Source: Mesorhizobium sp. ORS 3324
GTDB lineage: Bacteria > Pseudomonadota > Alphaproteobacteria > Rhizobiales > Rhizobiaceae
Length of the DNA: 64,000 nt
Direction: 5' to 3'
Assembly: GCA_000824825.2 (NCBI GenBank)
Contig: LM655194.1
Location: 491,632-555,631 of the forward strand
This document shows, one piece after another, positions 32,391 through 40,649 of this stretch. A model generated the notes under the pieces. That model was not told where the DNA came from. It ran no database searches and saw only the letters and a list, made by a program, of their open reading frames with translations. Positions within the stretch are counted from its first letter, which is position 1. Every line of letters starts with the position of its first letter. Both the position numbers and the translations under genes were made by a program.

Positions 32391-35300
32391 ATATTCGCGT
32401 TCGTAAAAGACACCGCCTTTTGCCTCGCCCGCGTCGTTGGCCTCGCCGCGCAGCTTGACGCCGCGCCCGACATTGAGGTCGATCGTCGCCTTGCCGGAGC
32501 CGGGCTTGTCGCCCTTCTGGATCGTCACATAGGTGCGGTCGTTGAGGTATTTGCCGGCCGAGACCGCGGTACCGCCCTTCTCGTCCGTCGTCACGTCGAG
32601 ATTGTCGACGCCGATAGCGCTTTGCAGGTTCTCGAGCAGCGACGTCGAGCCTCCGACGCCTGCCAACTGCGCGGCGGCTTGCGCCAGTTGCGCTATCTGC
32701 ACCGGTGACAGTTTGGACATGGATTGACCGAAGATGAGCTGGGCCAGGATCTCATCTTGTGGCAGCGCCGGTACCGAGGAGAAAGTGAATTTCGGATTTG
32801 TCGCCTCGCCGGACACGACGATGGTAACCGTGGCGCTGCTCGTCGTCGTGGTCGCCGTCAGGTTGAGATAGGGCACCAGTGAACCCTGGAACCCGACCGT
32901 GCCCTCGGTGAAGGTCAGCCGCTTGGCAAGGATCGTCAGCCGTCCGCGCTGCAGGGTGAAGGTGCCGACCGCGTGCGGTGACGACGCCGGGCCGGTCAGC
33001 TTGAGCGAGCCACCCAGTTCGGCGTCGACGCCCCGGCCCTGGATAAAGATCTGGTTCGGCGCATTGATCGTCACGTCGAGGGCGAGGCCGCCGCCGCTGT
33101 TGCTGCTGCCGCTGGATGTAGCGGGGCGCAGCGCTTTGTCCTGCGCGCGCACCGGGGCGGGCGCGTTCTTGTGCTTGACGTCGAGCGCCGAGAGCGACCC
33201 CGGCAGTTTTTCCGGAACAGTGATGACCGTGCGCGCTAGGTTGATGGTGCCGGCGATCACCGGCGCCGAGACGAGCGGCCCTTTGACCGTCAGGTCGCCG
33301 CCGAGATTGGCGGTCACCACCCTGCCGTCGGTATAGCGGCCGTCGGTGAGCTTGATCGAAAGATCGGCCGGGAAGCCCTGCGCAGGCGTGATGCCGACGG
33401 TACCGCTGGCCGAAAGGCTGCCGCGCGTCGAAAGCGTGCCGGTCAGGCGATTGATCCTCGCAACGCCGCTGCCGATCGAGACTTCGGCTGCGATGTCGTT
33501 GACGGCAAGTCCGGAGCGCGCGTCGATGAGGCGCGCGCCGGACGTGGTGACTTTGCCGCTGATCACCGGCGAGGATGCCGGGCCGCGGACTTGCACGTCG
33601 ACATTGGCGGTGCCGTTAAGCGCTAGGCCTTGCGCGGCCAGCTTGGCGGCAAGGAAGGAGAACGGCACCTTGCCGTTGAAGTCGAGCGCCAGGGTCGGCG
33701 CGCCAGCAGTCGTCACCGTGCCGCCGCCCTTGAGGCCAAGGCCGGCGCCGTCGCTGATATTGGCATTGAAGGCGAGCTTGTTGGCAGCAAAAGTTCCCGA
33801 CGACGACACGTTCATACCGCCAAGCCCTGCGCCGCGCGTCTGCGAGGTCTGCACGCCGGCGGCATTGACATTGAAGCCGACCGCCGGGCTGGCCGGCGCG
33901 CCGCTCACCTTGACCGTGCCCGAGATCGAGCCGGCCGCATCGAGGCCCGGCGAAAAACTGTTGGCGAGCGAGACCGGCACCCTGGCCAGGTTGGCGTTGA
34001 TGTCGAGCGTCTGCGCGACCTTGCCCGTCACGGTGGCCGTGCCGCCGCCAAGATTGAGCACGAGCTTGTCCAGTGTTGTCGCGCCGTTGGCGATGGTCAC
34101 GGTCGAGGCCTGTGCGATCGCCGCCTTGATTCCCTGCACCGTCGCCTGGCCGGATGCGAGCTCGATGGTGGTCGTGCCGTTCGCCACTTTCACGCGGCCG
34201 GCCGCCCGCGCCGGAATGTTCTTGACCGTGGCGCCGCCGGAAAAGCCGGTCCAGTCGCCGTCGCGCTTGAGGTCCACATCGATGCTGGTGACGGCGGTGC
34301 CGCCGGAGGTCACGTTGTCGGCGCGGATCTTGCCGGAGATGACAGGTGCACCAAGATAGTTGGCGATCTGCGCGTCGACGGCGACGCTCTTGGCCGAGAG
34401 ATCGCCGCGCTTGATTGCCGCCGTGGTCGCCTTGACGGCAACATTCGCTCCGTTGCCCGCCTTCGAGAAGGCGATCGTGCCGCGCACGTCGCCCTCCGCC
34501 TTTTCCAACGCCAGCGCGGCCAGCGGCCCGATGTCGGGCAGGTCGAGCGACACCGTGCCCTCCGGCACGAAAGCCTGGTCGAGCGCCAGATCGCCGGAGA
34601 TCTTGTTTGATCCCAGCGCCAGCAGAAGTCCGTTGATCGCGCTCTTGCCGTTGGTGGTGGCGAGCACGGCATTGCCCTGCAGCGGCTGCCCGGCGACATT
34701 GCCGGTCAGTTGCACATTGGCCGCCGGATTGGCGGCATCCGGCTTGCCAGTCGCGGTCAGCTTGAGGCCGGTGATCTCGCGCGCCGCCACCGAAAGCCGG
34801 TCGCTGTTCACGGTCAGCGAAAGATCCGGCGCCGCGACGGCGCCCTGCGCGTCAAGCGCGAAGGTGATGGCGCCCTTGGCGTCCTTGGACAGCAGCGAAA
34901 TGTCACCAAGCGCGCCCTTCACGGCGGCGCTGAGCTTGTTGTCGGCGATGCTCGCCTGGCCGTCGGCGCTGAACGCGCCCGATGCGACCTTCACCGGGCC
35001 GACGCTGACATTGCCTTTGGCGTCGCGCCGCGTCGTCGCGCTGAGTTGCGTGCGCTCGGCAAGCACGCCGCGCACTGCTGCCGGTAGCGCCGCCGAAAGC
35101 ACATCCGCCTTCACGGTGAAGTCGACGGAGCCATCGGCAAACGAAACCCGGCCGTTGAAGGCGCCGTCCACCGCCCCGCTGGTTGCCGAGCCGTTGTCGA
35201 TGGTGATCGCGTCCGGGGCAAGGCTGCCGGCGACCTTTGCCGTGACCTTGCCGGCGACCAGCGGCGCAACCGTCGGGTTGTCGAGATCGATCTTGTCGGC

Positions 35301-38300
35301 CGCGACGCTGCCGGAGACCGGGCCGCTCCGGGTCTTGACGTCGAAACCGTCGGAATGCAGCGCCAGCGCCAGGCCTTCCGCCTTGACGTGGTTGGCGGTG
35401 GCGGAAGCGAGCATCGCGGAGATGTCGAGCTGCGGCGTCGCGCCCTGCCCCGCGGCCTTCACTGAGACGGCCCGCATTTCCAGCTCGACGGGGCTTGCTG
35501 CGGTGCCGAATTTGAGCGGCAGGCTCGGTCCGTTCGAGGTGAGATCGAGCGAGAAATTGCTGGCGCCGTTCGGATTGATGGTGCCGGCCGCCTTGCCCGA
35601 GACCTTGTCGCCGGAGAGCGTCGCCTGGTCGATTGTCAGGCCAGCCGCGGTCGAGACGCTGCCGGAAGCATCGAGATTGAGCGGTCCGAGCCCTGCCTGG
35701 CGGGTCTGGCTGGTCTCGGCGTCGGCGAGCTTGGCATTGAACCGGATATCGGGGTTGGAGGACGGGCCGGTGACATGCGCCGTACCTTCCAGCGATCCGG
35801 CCGCATCGAGACCGGGCACGAAATCATTGGCGAGCGCCGCCGGTAGCTTGGCGAAATTGGCCGTCAGGTCGAGGACCTGGGCGGCGCTGCCTGAAACCGA
35901 CGCCGTGCCACCGCCAAGGTTGAGCGCCAGTTTCTCGATGCTGGTCACGCCGTCGGCGATCGACAGCCTGGAAGGCTCGGCGATCGCCGCCTTGATGCCG
36001 CGCACCGTCGCTTCGCCGGAAGCGATCTCGACGGTGGTCTTGCCGTCGGCGATCTTCACGCGGCCGGTGGCGGTGGCCGGAATGCCCGACGCCGTCGCGC
36101 CGCCGGTAAAATTGGTCCACTCGCCCTCGCGCTTCAAATCGATGCCGATGCCGCTGATCACCGTGCTTCCGGAAGTCACGTTGTCGGCCTTGATCGTGCC
36201 CGAGATCGCCGGTCCCTTGAGATAGTTGGCGATCAGCGCGTTGACTGTGATGGTCTTCGCCGCGAGATCGCCGCGCGCGATCGATCCGCTGGCCGCATTG
36301 ATGGTGACGGTCGGCGCCTCGCCCTCCTTGGCGAAGGCGATCGTGCCGTTGACGTCGCCGGTCGCCGTCTGGCCGCCAAGCGCCGCCAGCGGCGCAATGT
36401 CGGGCACGGCGAGCGTCAGGGTGCCGAGCGGCAGGAAGTGATCGTCGAGCGCCAGATCGCCCGAAACCTTGTTGTCGCCGAGCGCCAGGCTGAGCCCTCT
36501 GATCGAGCGTTTGCCGTCGGCGGTCACCAGCGACGCGCGGATGTCGAGCGGCTGCTCCTCGGCGCTGCCGGTCAACGATACGTCGGCCGAAGGATTGGCG
36601 ATGTCGGCCTTTCCCTTGGCCGAAAGCTTGATGTCCTTCACGGTGCGCCCGGCCGCCGTCAGGCTGGCGCTGTCCGCCGAAACGGAGAAGTCCGGCGCCC
36701 AGCGCGGACCGCTGGCGGTCAGCGCGAAATTGACCCCGCCGGCGAGCGGCGTGCCGGCAAGCGACGACAGCGGCGAGACGTCGCCCAGCGTGCCCCTGAC
36801 GTTCGCCTGGATGTCCGAGCCCTGGACGCTGCCGGTGCCGCTGGCGCTGAGCGAGCCGGAGGCAAGTTCGAGCTCGTTGGCCGCAAATGCGCCTTGCGGA
36901 TCGCGCGTCGCCGTGGCCGAGAATTTGACCCGCTCACCAAGCAGCGAGCTGATCTGCGGCGGCAGCGCTTTCGATATGGCGTCGGCGTTCATCTTGAGCG
37001 TCATCGACAGGTCCGCCAGAGACACTCCGGCTGTCAGCGCGGCATTGAGCGCATCGCTGCGCAGCGTGCCCTTGTCGATGGTCACATTGTCACGACTGAT
37101 CGAACCGGAGAGATCGGCGGCGAGCTTGCCCGTCACCAGCGGCGCCAGCGTCGCCACGTCTGTCTTCAGGCCCGCGGCGGCGAGCTTGATGTTGACGGGG
37201 CCGGAGCGGTTCTCGACGTCGAAGCCGTCGGAATGGATCTGTCCCGTCAGATTGTTGAGCTGCGTGCCGCCGACGGCGACCGAGGCCAGCGACGTGCCGA
37301 TATCGACCATCGGCGCCTTGCCGTCGCCAAAGGCGCGCGCGGTCGCCTTCTCGACGGCGACCAGGATCGGGACCGCGCTGTTGCCGACATCGATAGTGAC
37401 GGGCTTGTCCTTGGCGGAAAGCTCGACGGCAAGATCGCTGGCGCCCTTCGGGTGGACATTGCCTGTGGCCGTGCCATGAACCGTGCCGCTTTCTATTTTG
37501 GCACGCTCGATATCGACACCGCCGGCGGTGGTCGCGGTGCCGGCGAGGTCGAAGCTCGTCTTGCCGGCAAACAGCGACTTGAACTTTTGCGGCAGGAAGC
37601 GCTCGAATTCGCCGTCGCCCTTGGCTTCTATATAGTGGCCCTTGTCGTTGAGCTGGTGGCGGCCGGTGAGTTGGGTGACGATCTGGCGGTCGACGACGAA
37701 GGTGCCGATGCCGTTCCAGTTGGCGAGCGGCCCGGTGCCCGAAACGACGATGTCGACGGGCGGCGCATCGGGCAGCTTGAGCAGGTTGGCGATGATGCCG
37801 CCGGCCGGCTCCGATGCCTTGAGATCGAGGTCGAGCTTGTTGTCTGCCGGCGCGAAATGGATCTTGGCGTCGACATTGCCCTGCTTGCCGTCATGGCGGG
37901 CGACGTTGAGCACCGTCTCGATCGCCAGCGGTGTCGGATCGGCTTTGAGCGAGCCCTTGGCGGCGAGTTCCGCAATGCCGCTGCCGGCGAGTTCCTGCCC
38001 GAGCGCGATCTCGGGCAGGTTGATCTCTCTGATGTCGATCGAAACCGGCAGGGTCGTCGATCCACCTTGCGACGCCTGCTGGCCGGCTTGCGGCAGCCGC
38101 GCCAGTTCGATGCGCTCGGCTCCGATGCGATCGGCGTTGAAATTGCGCGACAAGAGCGCCGTCGGCGACCAGTCGAGCGCCACCTTGCGCGCCACCAGCC
38201 AGGGCCCGGCGCGGTCCTCCAGCACGACATGATCGAGCCGCAACGCGCCGGACCAGATGCCTTCGATGCCGCTGACGGTGACCTTGCGGTCCTCGGTAGA

Positions 38301-38441
38301 GGCCATTTTCGAGATCAGGCCGGCGAGATTCTGGCGGCCGCCTTCGGTGCCGGTCAGCACGGCGAGCGCGCCGATCGCCACCACGAGCAACAGGAGCAGC
38401 ACGTAGAGGCAGATGCGAAGTATGCGCCAGAAGATCTTCAT
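32388..38441 (-). CDS. tamB: Translocation and assembly module protein TamB, with internal tandem duplication
   Basis: Inner-membrane-anchored, periplasm-spanning beta-taco protein of 2017 residues that works with TamA in outer-membrane protein insertion or lipid movement. One N-terminal helix (ILRICLYVLLLLLVVAIGALAVL) is followed by a very long repetitive beta region and the C-terminal TamB (DUF490) domain (about 1700-2017; FTLQRGRLTILAKRLTFTEG, VSGEATNPKFTFSSVP, LAQLIFGQSMSKLSP). E. coli TamB is about 1260 residues. Much of the extra length is a tandem duplication: residues about 300-925 and 925-1550 align at a spacing of about 622. It starts 3 bases after the tamA stop. Confidence 0.94.
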   Translation of the reverse strand: MKIFWRILRICLYVLLLLLVVAIGALAVLTGTEGGRQNLAGLISKMASTEDRKVTVSGIEGIWSGALRLDHVVLEDRAGPWLVARKVALDWSPTALLSRNFNADRIGAERIELARLPQAGQQASQGGSTTLPVSIDIREINLPEIALGQELAGSGIAELAAKGSLKADPTPLAIETVLNVARHDGKQGNVDAKIHFAPADNKLDLDLKASEPAGGIIANLLKLPDAPPVDIVVSGTGPLANWNGIGTFVVDRQIVTQLTGRHQLNDKGHYIEAKGDGEFERFLPQKFKSLFAGKTSFDLAGTATTAGGVDIERAKIESGTVHGTATGNVHPKGASDLAVELSAKDKPVTIDVGNSAVPILVAVEKATARAFGDGKAPMVDIGTSLASVAVGGTQLNNLTGQIHSDGFDVENRSGPVNIKLAAAGLKTDVATLAPLVTGKLAADLSGSISRDNVTIDKGTLRSDALNAALTAGVSLADLSMTLKMNADAISKALPPQISSLLGERVKFSATATRDPQGAFAANELELASGSLSASGTGSVQGSDIQANVRGTLGDVSPLSSLAGTPLAGGVNFALTASGPRWAPDFSVSADSASLTAAGRTVKDIKLSAKGKADIANPSADVSLTGSAEEQPLDIRASLVTADGKRSIRGLSLALGDNKVSGDLALDDHFLPLGTLTLAVPDIAPLAALGGQTATGDVNGTIAFAKEGEAPTVTINAASGSIARGDLAAKTITVNALIANYLKGPAISGTIKADNVTSGSTVISGIGIDLKREGEWTNFTGGATASGIPATATGRVKIADGKTTVEIASGEATVRGIKAAIAEPSRLSIADGVTSIEKLALNLGGGTASVSGSAAQVLDLTANFAKLPAALANDFVPGLDAAGSLEGTAHVTGPSSNPDIRFNAKLADAETSQTRQAGLGPLNLDASGSVSTAAGLTIDQATLSGDKVSGKAAGTINPNGASNFSLDLTSNGPSLPLKFGTAASPVELEMRAVSVKAAGQGATPQLDISAMLASATANHVKAEGLALALHSDGFDVKTRSGPVSGSVAADKIDLDNPTVAPLVAGKVTAKVAGSLAPDAITIDNGSATSGAVDGAFNGRVSFADGSVDFTVKADVLSAALPAAVRGVLAERTQLSATTRRDAKGNVSVGPVKVASGAFSADGQASIADNKLSAAVKGALGDISLLSKDAKGAITFALDAQGAVAAPDLSLTVNSDRLSVAAREITGLKLTATGKPDAANPAANVQLTGNVAGQPLQGNAVLATTNGKSAINGLLLALGSNKISGDLALDQAFVPEGTVSLDLPDIGPLAALALEKAEGDVRGTIAFSKAGNGANVAVKATTAAIKRGDLSAKSVAVDAQIANYLGAPVISGKIRADNVTSGGTAVTSIDVDLKRDGDWTGFSGGATVKNIPARAAGRVKVANGTTTIELASGQATVQGIKAAIAQASTVTIANGATTLDKLVLNLGGGTATVTGKVAQTLDINANLARVPVSLANSFSPGLDAAGSISGTVKVSGAPASPAVGFNVNAAGVQTSQTRGAGLGGMNVSSSGTFAANKLAFNANISDGAGLGLKGGGTVTTAGAPTLALDFNGKVPFSFLAAKLAAQGLALNGTANVDVQVRGPASSPVISGKVTTSGARLIDARSGLAVNDIAAEVSIGSGVARINRLTGTLSTRGSLSASGTVGITPAQGFPADLSIKLTDGRYTDGRVVTANLGGDLTVKGPLVSAPVIAGTINLARTVITVPEKLPGSLSALDVKHKNAPAPVRAQDKALRPATSSGSSNSGGGLALDVTINAPNQIFIQGRGVDAELGGSLKLTGPASSPHAVGTFTLQRGRLTILAKRLTFTEGTVGFQGSLVPYLNLTATTTTSSATVTIVVSGEATNPKFTFSSVPALPQDEILAQLIFGQSMSKLSPVQIAQLAQAAAQLAGVGGSTSLLENLQSAIGVDNLDVTTDEKGGTAVSAGKYLNDRTYVTIQKGDKPGSGKATIDLNVGRGVKLRGEANDAGEAKGGVFYEREY

Positions 38442-38443
38442 CG

Positions 38444-40372
38444 TCAGAACGCCTGGCCGATGCCGGCATAGATGCCGAAATGCGGATCGCTGGGGTCACG
38501 GTTGAGCGGCACCGCCGCATCGATGCGCAGCGGCCCGAACGGGGTGAGGTAGCGCAGACCGACGCCGGCGCCGACCTTGACGTTGGAGAAATCCGGGAAG
38601 GACTTGGTCGAGACCGTGCCGGCATCGACGAAGGGCACGACGCCGATCGTGTCGGTAATGGCGATGCGCATCTCGACCGAGGTCTCGAAAAGCGAGAGTC
38701 CGCCGATCGGCTGTCCGTTGATGTCCTTCGGACCGATCCCCTGATAGGCATAGCCGCGCACCGAGCCGCCGCCGCCGGAATAGAAGCGCCGATCGGCCGG
38801 GACATTCTGCAGGCCGGTGCCCACGATGGATCCGAGCGTGGCGCGTTCGGCAAGCACGAACTTGCTCGCCGTATCGAGCGACTGATAGGCGTAGCCCTCG
38901 CCCTTCAGCTTGAGGAAGGTCGCGCCGTTCAGGATGTCGTAGCTCGGCTCGGCATAGGCGAGCGCCCGGAAACCCCTGGTCGGATTGAGCTTGTTGTCGC
39001 GGCTGTCATAGACATATTGCAGCGGAACGCTGGCGATCAGATAGGTGTGCTTGCCGAAGGCGTCGGTGATCCTCGAGTAATCGAGGTCGAATTCGGCCGA
39101 GACCCGCTGCCTCTTGTCGAGGTCGTAGGAGACACCCACGTCGCCCTTGACCGAGAAATGGTCATAGGCGTCCGGGTGCTCGAACACCGTCTTGACGCCG
39201 GTGAAGAACTTCGATGTCGGCCCGAGCACGCCCGGCTTCTCGAACATGATGCCGGCATTGTAGTTGAGCGCGGAAATGCTGTTGCTGCCGATGCCGCTGA
39301 TAGAGCCGTCGATGCGCAGCTTCTCCGCGTGGCCGAACAGGTTGCGGTGGCCCCAGTAGCCTTCCAGCCCCAAGCCCTCGGTATTCGAATACGAGCCGCC
39401 CAGGCCGAAGAAGCGCGGCTTGCGCTCGCTCACCCGGACGTCGATCGGGATGTTGCCGTTGGCGTCGAGGCTGTCGCCCTCCTTGATACTGACGCTGTTG
39501 AAGACCTCGAGCCCGAGCAGCCGATCCCGGGCATCGTCGATCTCCTGCGGCGAATATTGCTTGCCGCGCTTGAGGCCGGTCATATATTCGGTGAAATCGC
39601 GATCGACCTTCTCGGTGCCCTCGACCGTTGTATCGCCATAGCCGGCGACCGGTCCGGCCGCCACGGTCAGCGTCACGTCGAGCGTCGAGGTGGCATGATC
39701 GGCAACGATCTCGCGGTTCGTGACCTTTGCGAGCGGCCTGCCCTCTTCCTTGAGAGCCCGTACGATCGCCGCTTCGGCCTTGATCACAGCGCCCGAACTC
39801 GCATCGCCGCCGGCGATCAGGCCGAAATCGGCACTAGCAAGCCCGGCCGCGTCGCCCTTCAGCCTTATGTTGCCCAGCGTGAATTTCGGTCCGGCAGCAA
39901 TGCTGACCACCACCGGAATGGGCTGCGGCCCCTTGAATTCGGCGTCCGGCGGCAGTTCGTCGATGGACTTGCCCTGGATGGTGATGTTGACCACGCCTTC
40001 ATAACGCGCGTCGGCGTAAAGGGCGGCCACGAGATGTTCGCGGTCGCTGCGCGCCTTGGCCATCAGGCCGAGCGACCCCGACACCGGGTGCTCCTCGTCG
40101 TTCTTGAGCGCCGAGGCATCCTCCAGCTTCTTGACCAGATCCTTGTCTGCATCCGGCGCATCGATGGTCACCGAATAGCGCAGCGGATCGACGATATCGG
40201 CGTCCTCGTCCTTGGACGCGCCCCAAAGCTTGATGCCGAAAATCTCGAAGGCGGCCGCAGGCGGCGCTTCGCCGGCAAGCACGGTCGAGCAGACGAGCGC
40301 CACAAGCAGGGCGCGCGGAAGCCCGCGCCCTGGCGCGATCCCTCCTGACATCTGCGTTTCATGCGCCGGCAT
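38444..40372 (-). CDS. tamA: Autotransporter assembly factor TamA (Omp85 family)
   Basis: Outer-membrane Omp85-family protein of 642 residues. A signal-like N-terminus (LPRALLVALVCSTVLAGEAPPAAA) is followed by POTRA-type domains (about 60-310) and a C-terminal 16-strand barrel. The lid-lock motif VRGY is at 538-541 (GGGGSVRGYAYQG) and the terminal strand ends HFGIYAGIGQAF. It is first in a two-gene operon with tamB, 3 bases apart. The start at 40372 has only a weak ribosome site; another ATG lies 21 bases downstream. Divergent from the alpha-2-macroglobulin gene. Confidence 0.93.
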   Translation of the reverse strand: MPAHETQMSGGIAPGRGLPRALLVALVCSTVLAGEAPPAAAFEIFGIKLWGASKDEDADIVDPLRYSVTIDAPDADKDLVKKLEDASALKNDEEHPVSGSLGLMAKARSDREHLVAALYADARYEGVVNITIQGKSIDELPPDAEFKGPQPIPVVVSIAAGPKFTLGNIRLKGDAAGLASADFGLIAGGDASSGAVIKAEAAIVRALKEEGRPLAKVTNREIVADHATSTLDVTLTVAAGPVAGYGDTTVEGTEKVDRDFTEYMTGLKRGKQYSPQEIDDARDRLLGLEVFNSVSIKEGDSLDANGNIPIDVRVSERKPRFFGLGGSYSNTEGLGLEGYWGHRNLFGHAEKLRIDGSISGIGSNSISALNYNAGIMFEKPGVLGPTSKFFTGVKTVFEHPDAYDHFSVKGDVGVSYDLDKRQRVSAEFDLDYSRITDAFGKHTYLIASVPLQYVYDSRDNKLNPTRGFRALAYAEPSYDILNGATFLKLKGEGYAYQSLDTASKFVLAERATLGSIVGTGLQNVPADRRFYSGGGGSVRGYAYQGIGPKDINGQPIGGLSLFETSVEMRIAITDTIGVVPFVDAGTVSTKSFPDFSNVKVGAGVGLRYLTPFGPLRIDAAVPLNRDPSDPHFGIYAGIGQAF

Positions 40373-40532
40373 TAAGACAACCTAGTCGACAAAACTAAAA
40401 TTGGAATGAAGTTCTGAAATGCTCGTAAAGGGGCCACAATCCAATTGTCTGAAATGGACCGGGCTTGGAATTCACACCTTTTGCACCTTCGCAAGAATGT
40501 GTGATCCATCTCATAGAGGTTCTGTCGAAATA

Positions 40533-40580
40533 CCGGCCTTTGGCCGGAGTGGAAACCGTTGGCCGGTTGAAAAACCGGCC
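40533..40580. promoter_or_regulatory. Two adjacent perfect hairpins in the tamA / alpha-2-macroglobulin divergent region
   Basis: CCGGCC-TTT-GGCCGG lies at 40533-40547 and GGCCGGTT-GAAA-AACCGGCC at 40561-40580, the second with an 8-bp stem and a GAAA tetraloop. They are 70-117 bases before the alpha-2-macroglobulin start (40650). If transcribed on the plus strand they would form a structured 5' leader. Confidence 0.5.
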
Positions 40581-40649
40581 GCGTTCCGGCGTTGACAAGC
40601 CTGCTTGATGCTTGATCATGCCCGGACGCTGCAATGTCGGGAGGGTGAT

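Noticed and set aside
33790..37541. Repeats in tamB as a possible CRISPR or satellite array
   Set aside because: The periodicity is a diverged protein-level duplication of about 1.87 kb, in frame, without short regular spacers.
36438..38471. Open frame of about 680 codons on the plus strand
   Set aside because: Antisense to tamB; composition follows the repeated TamB codons.
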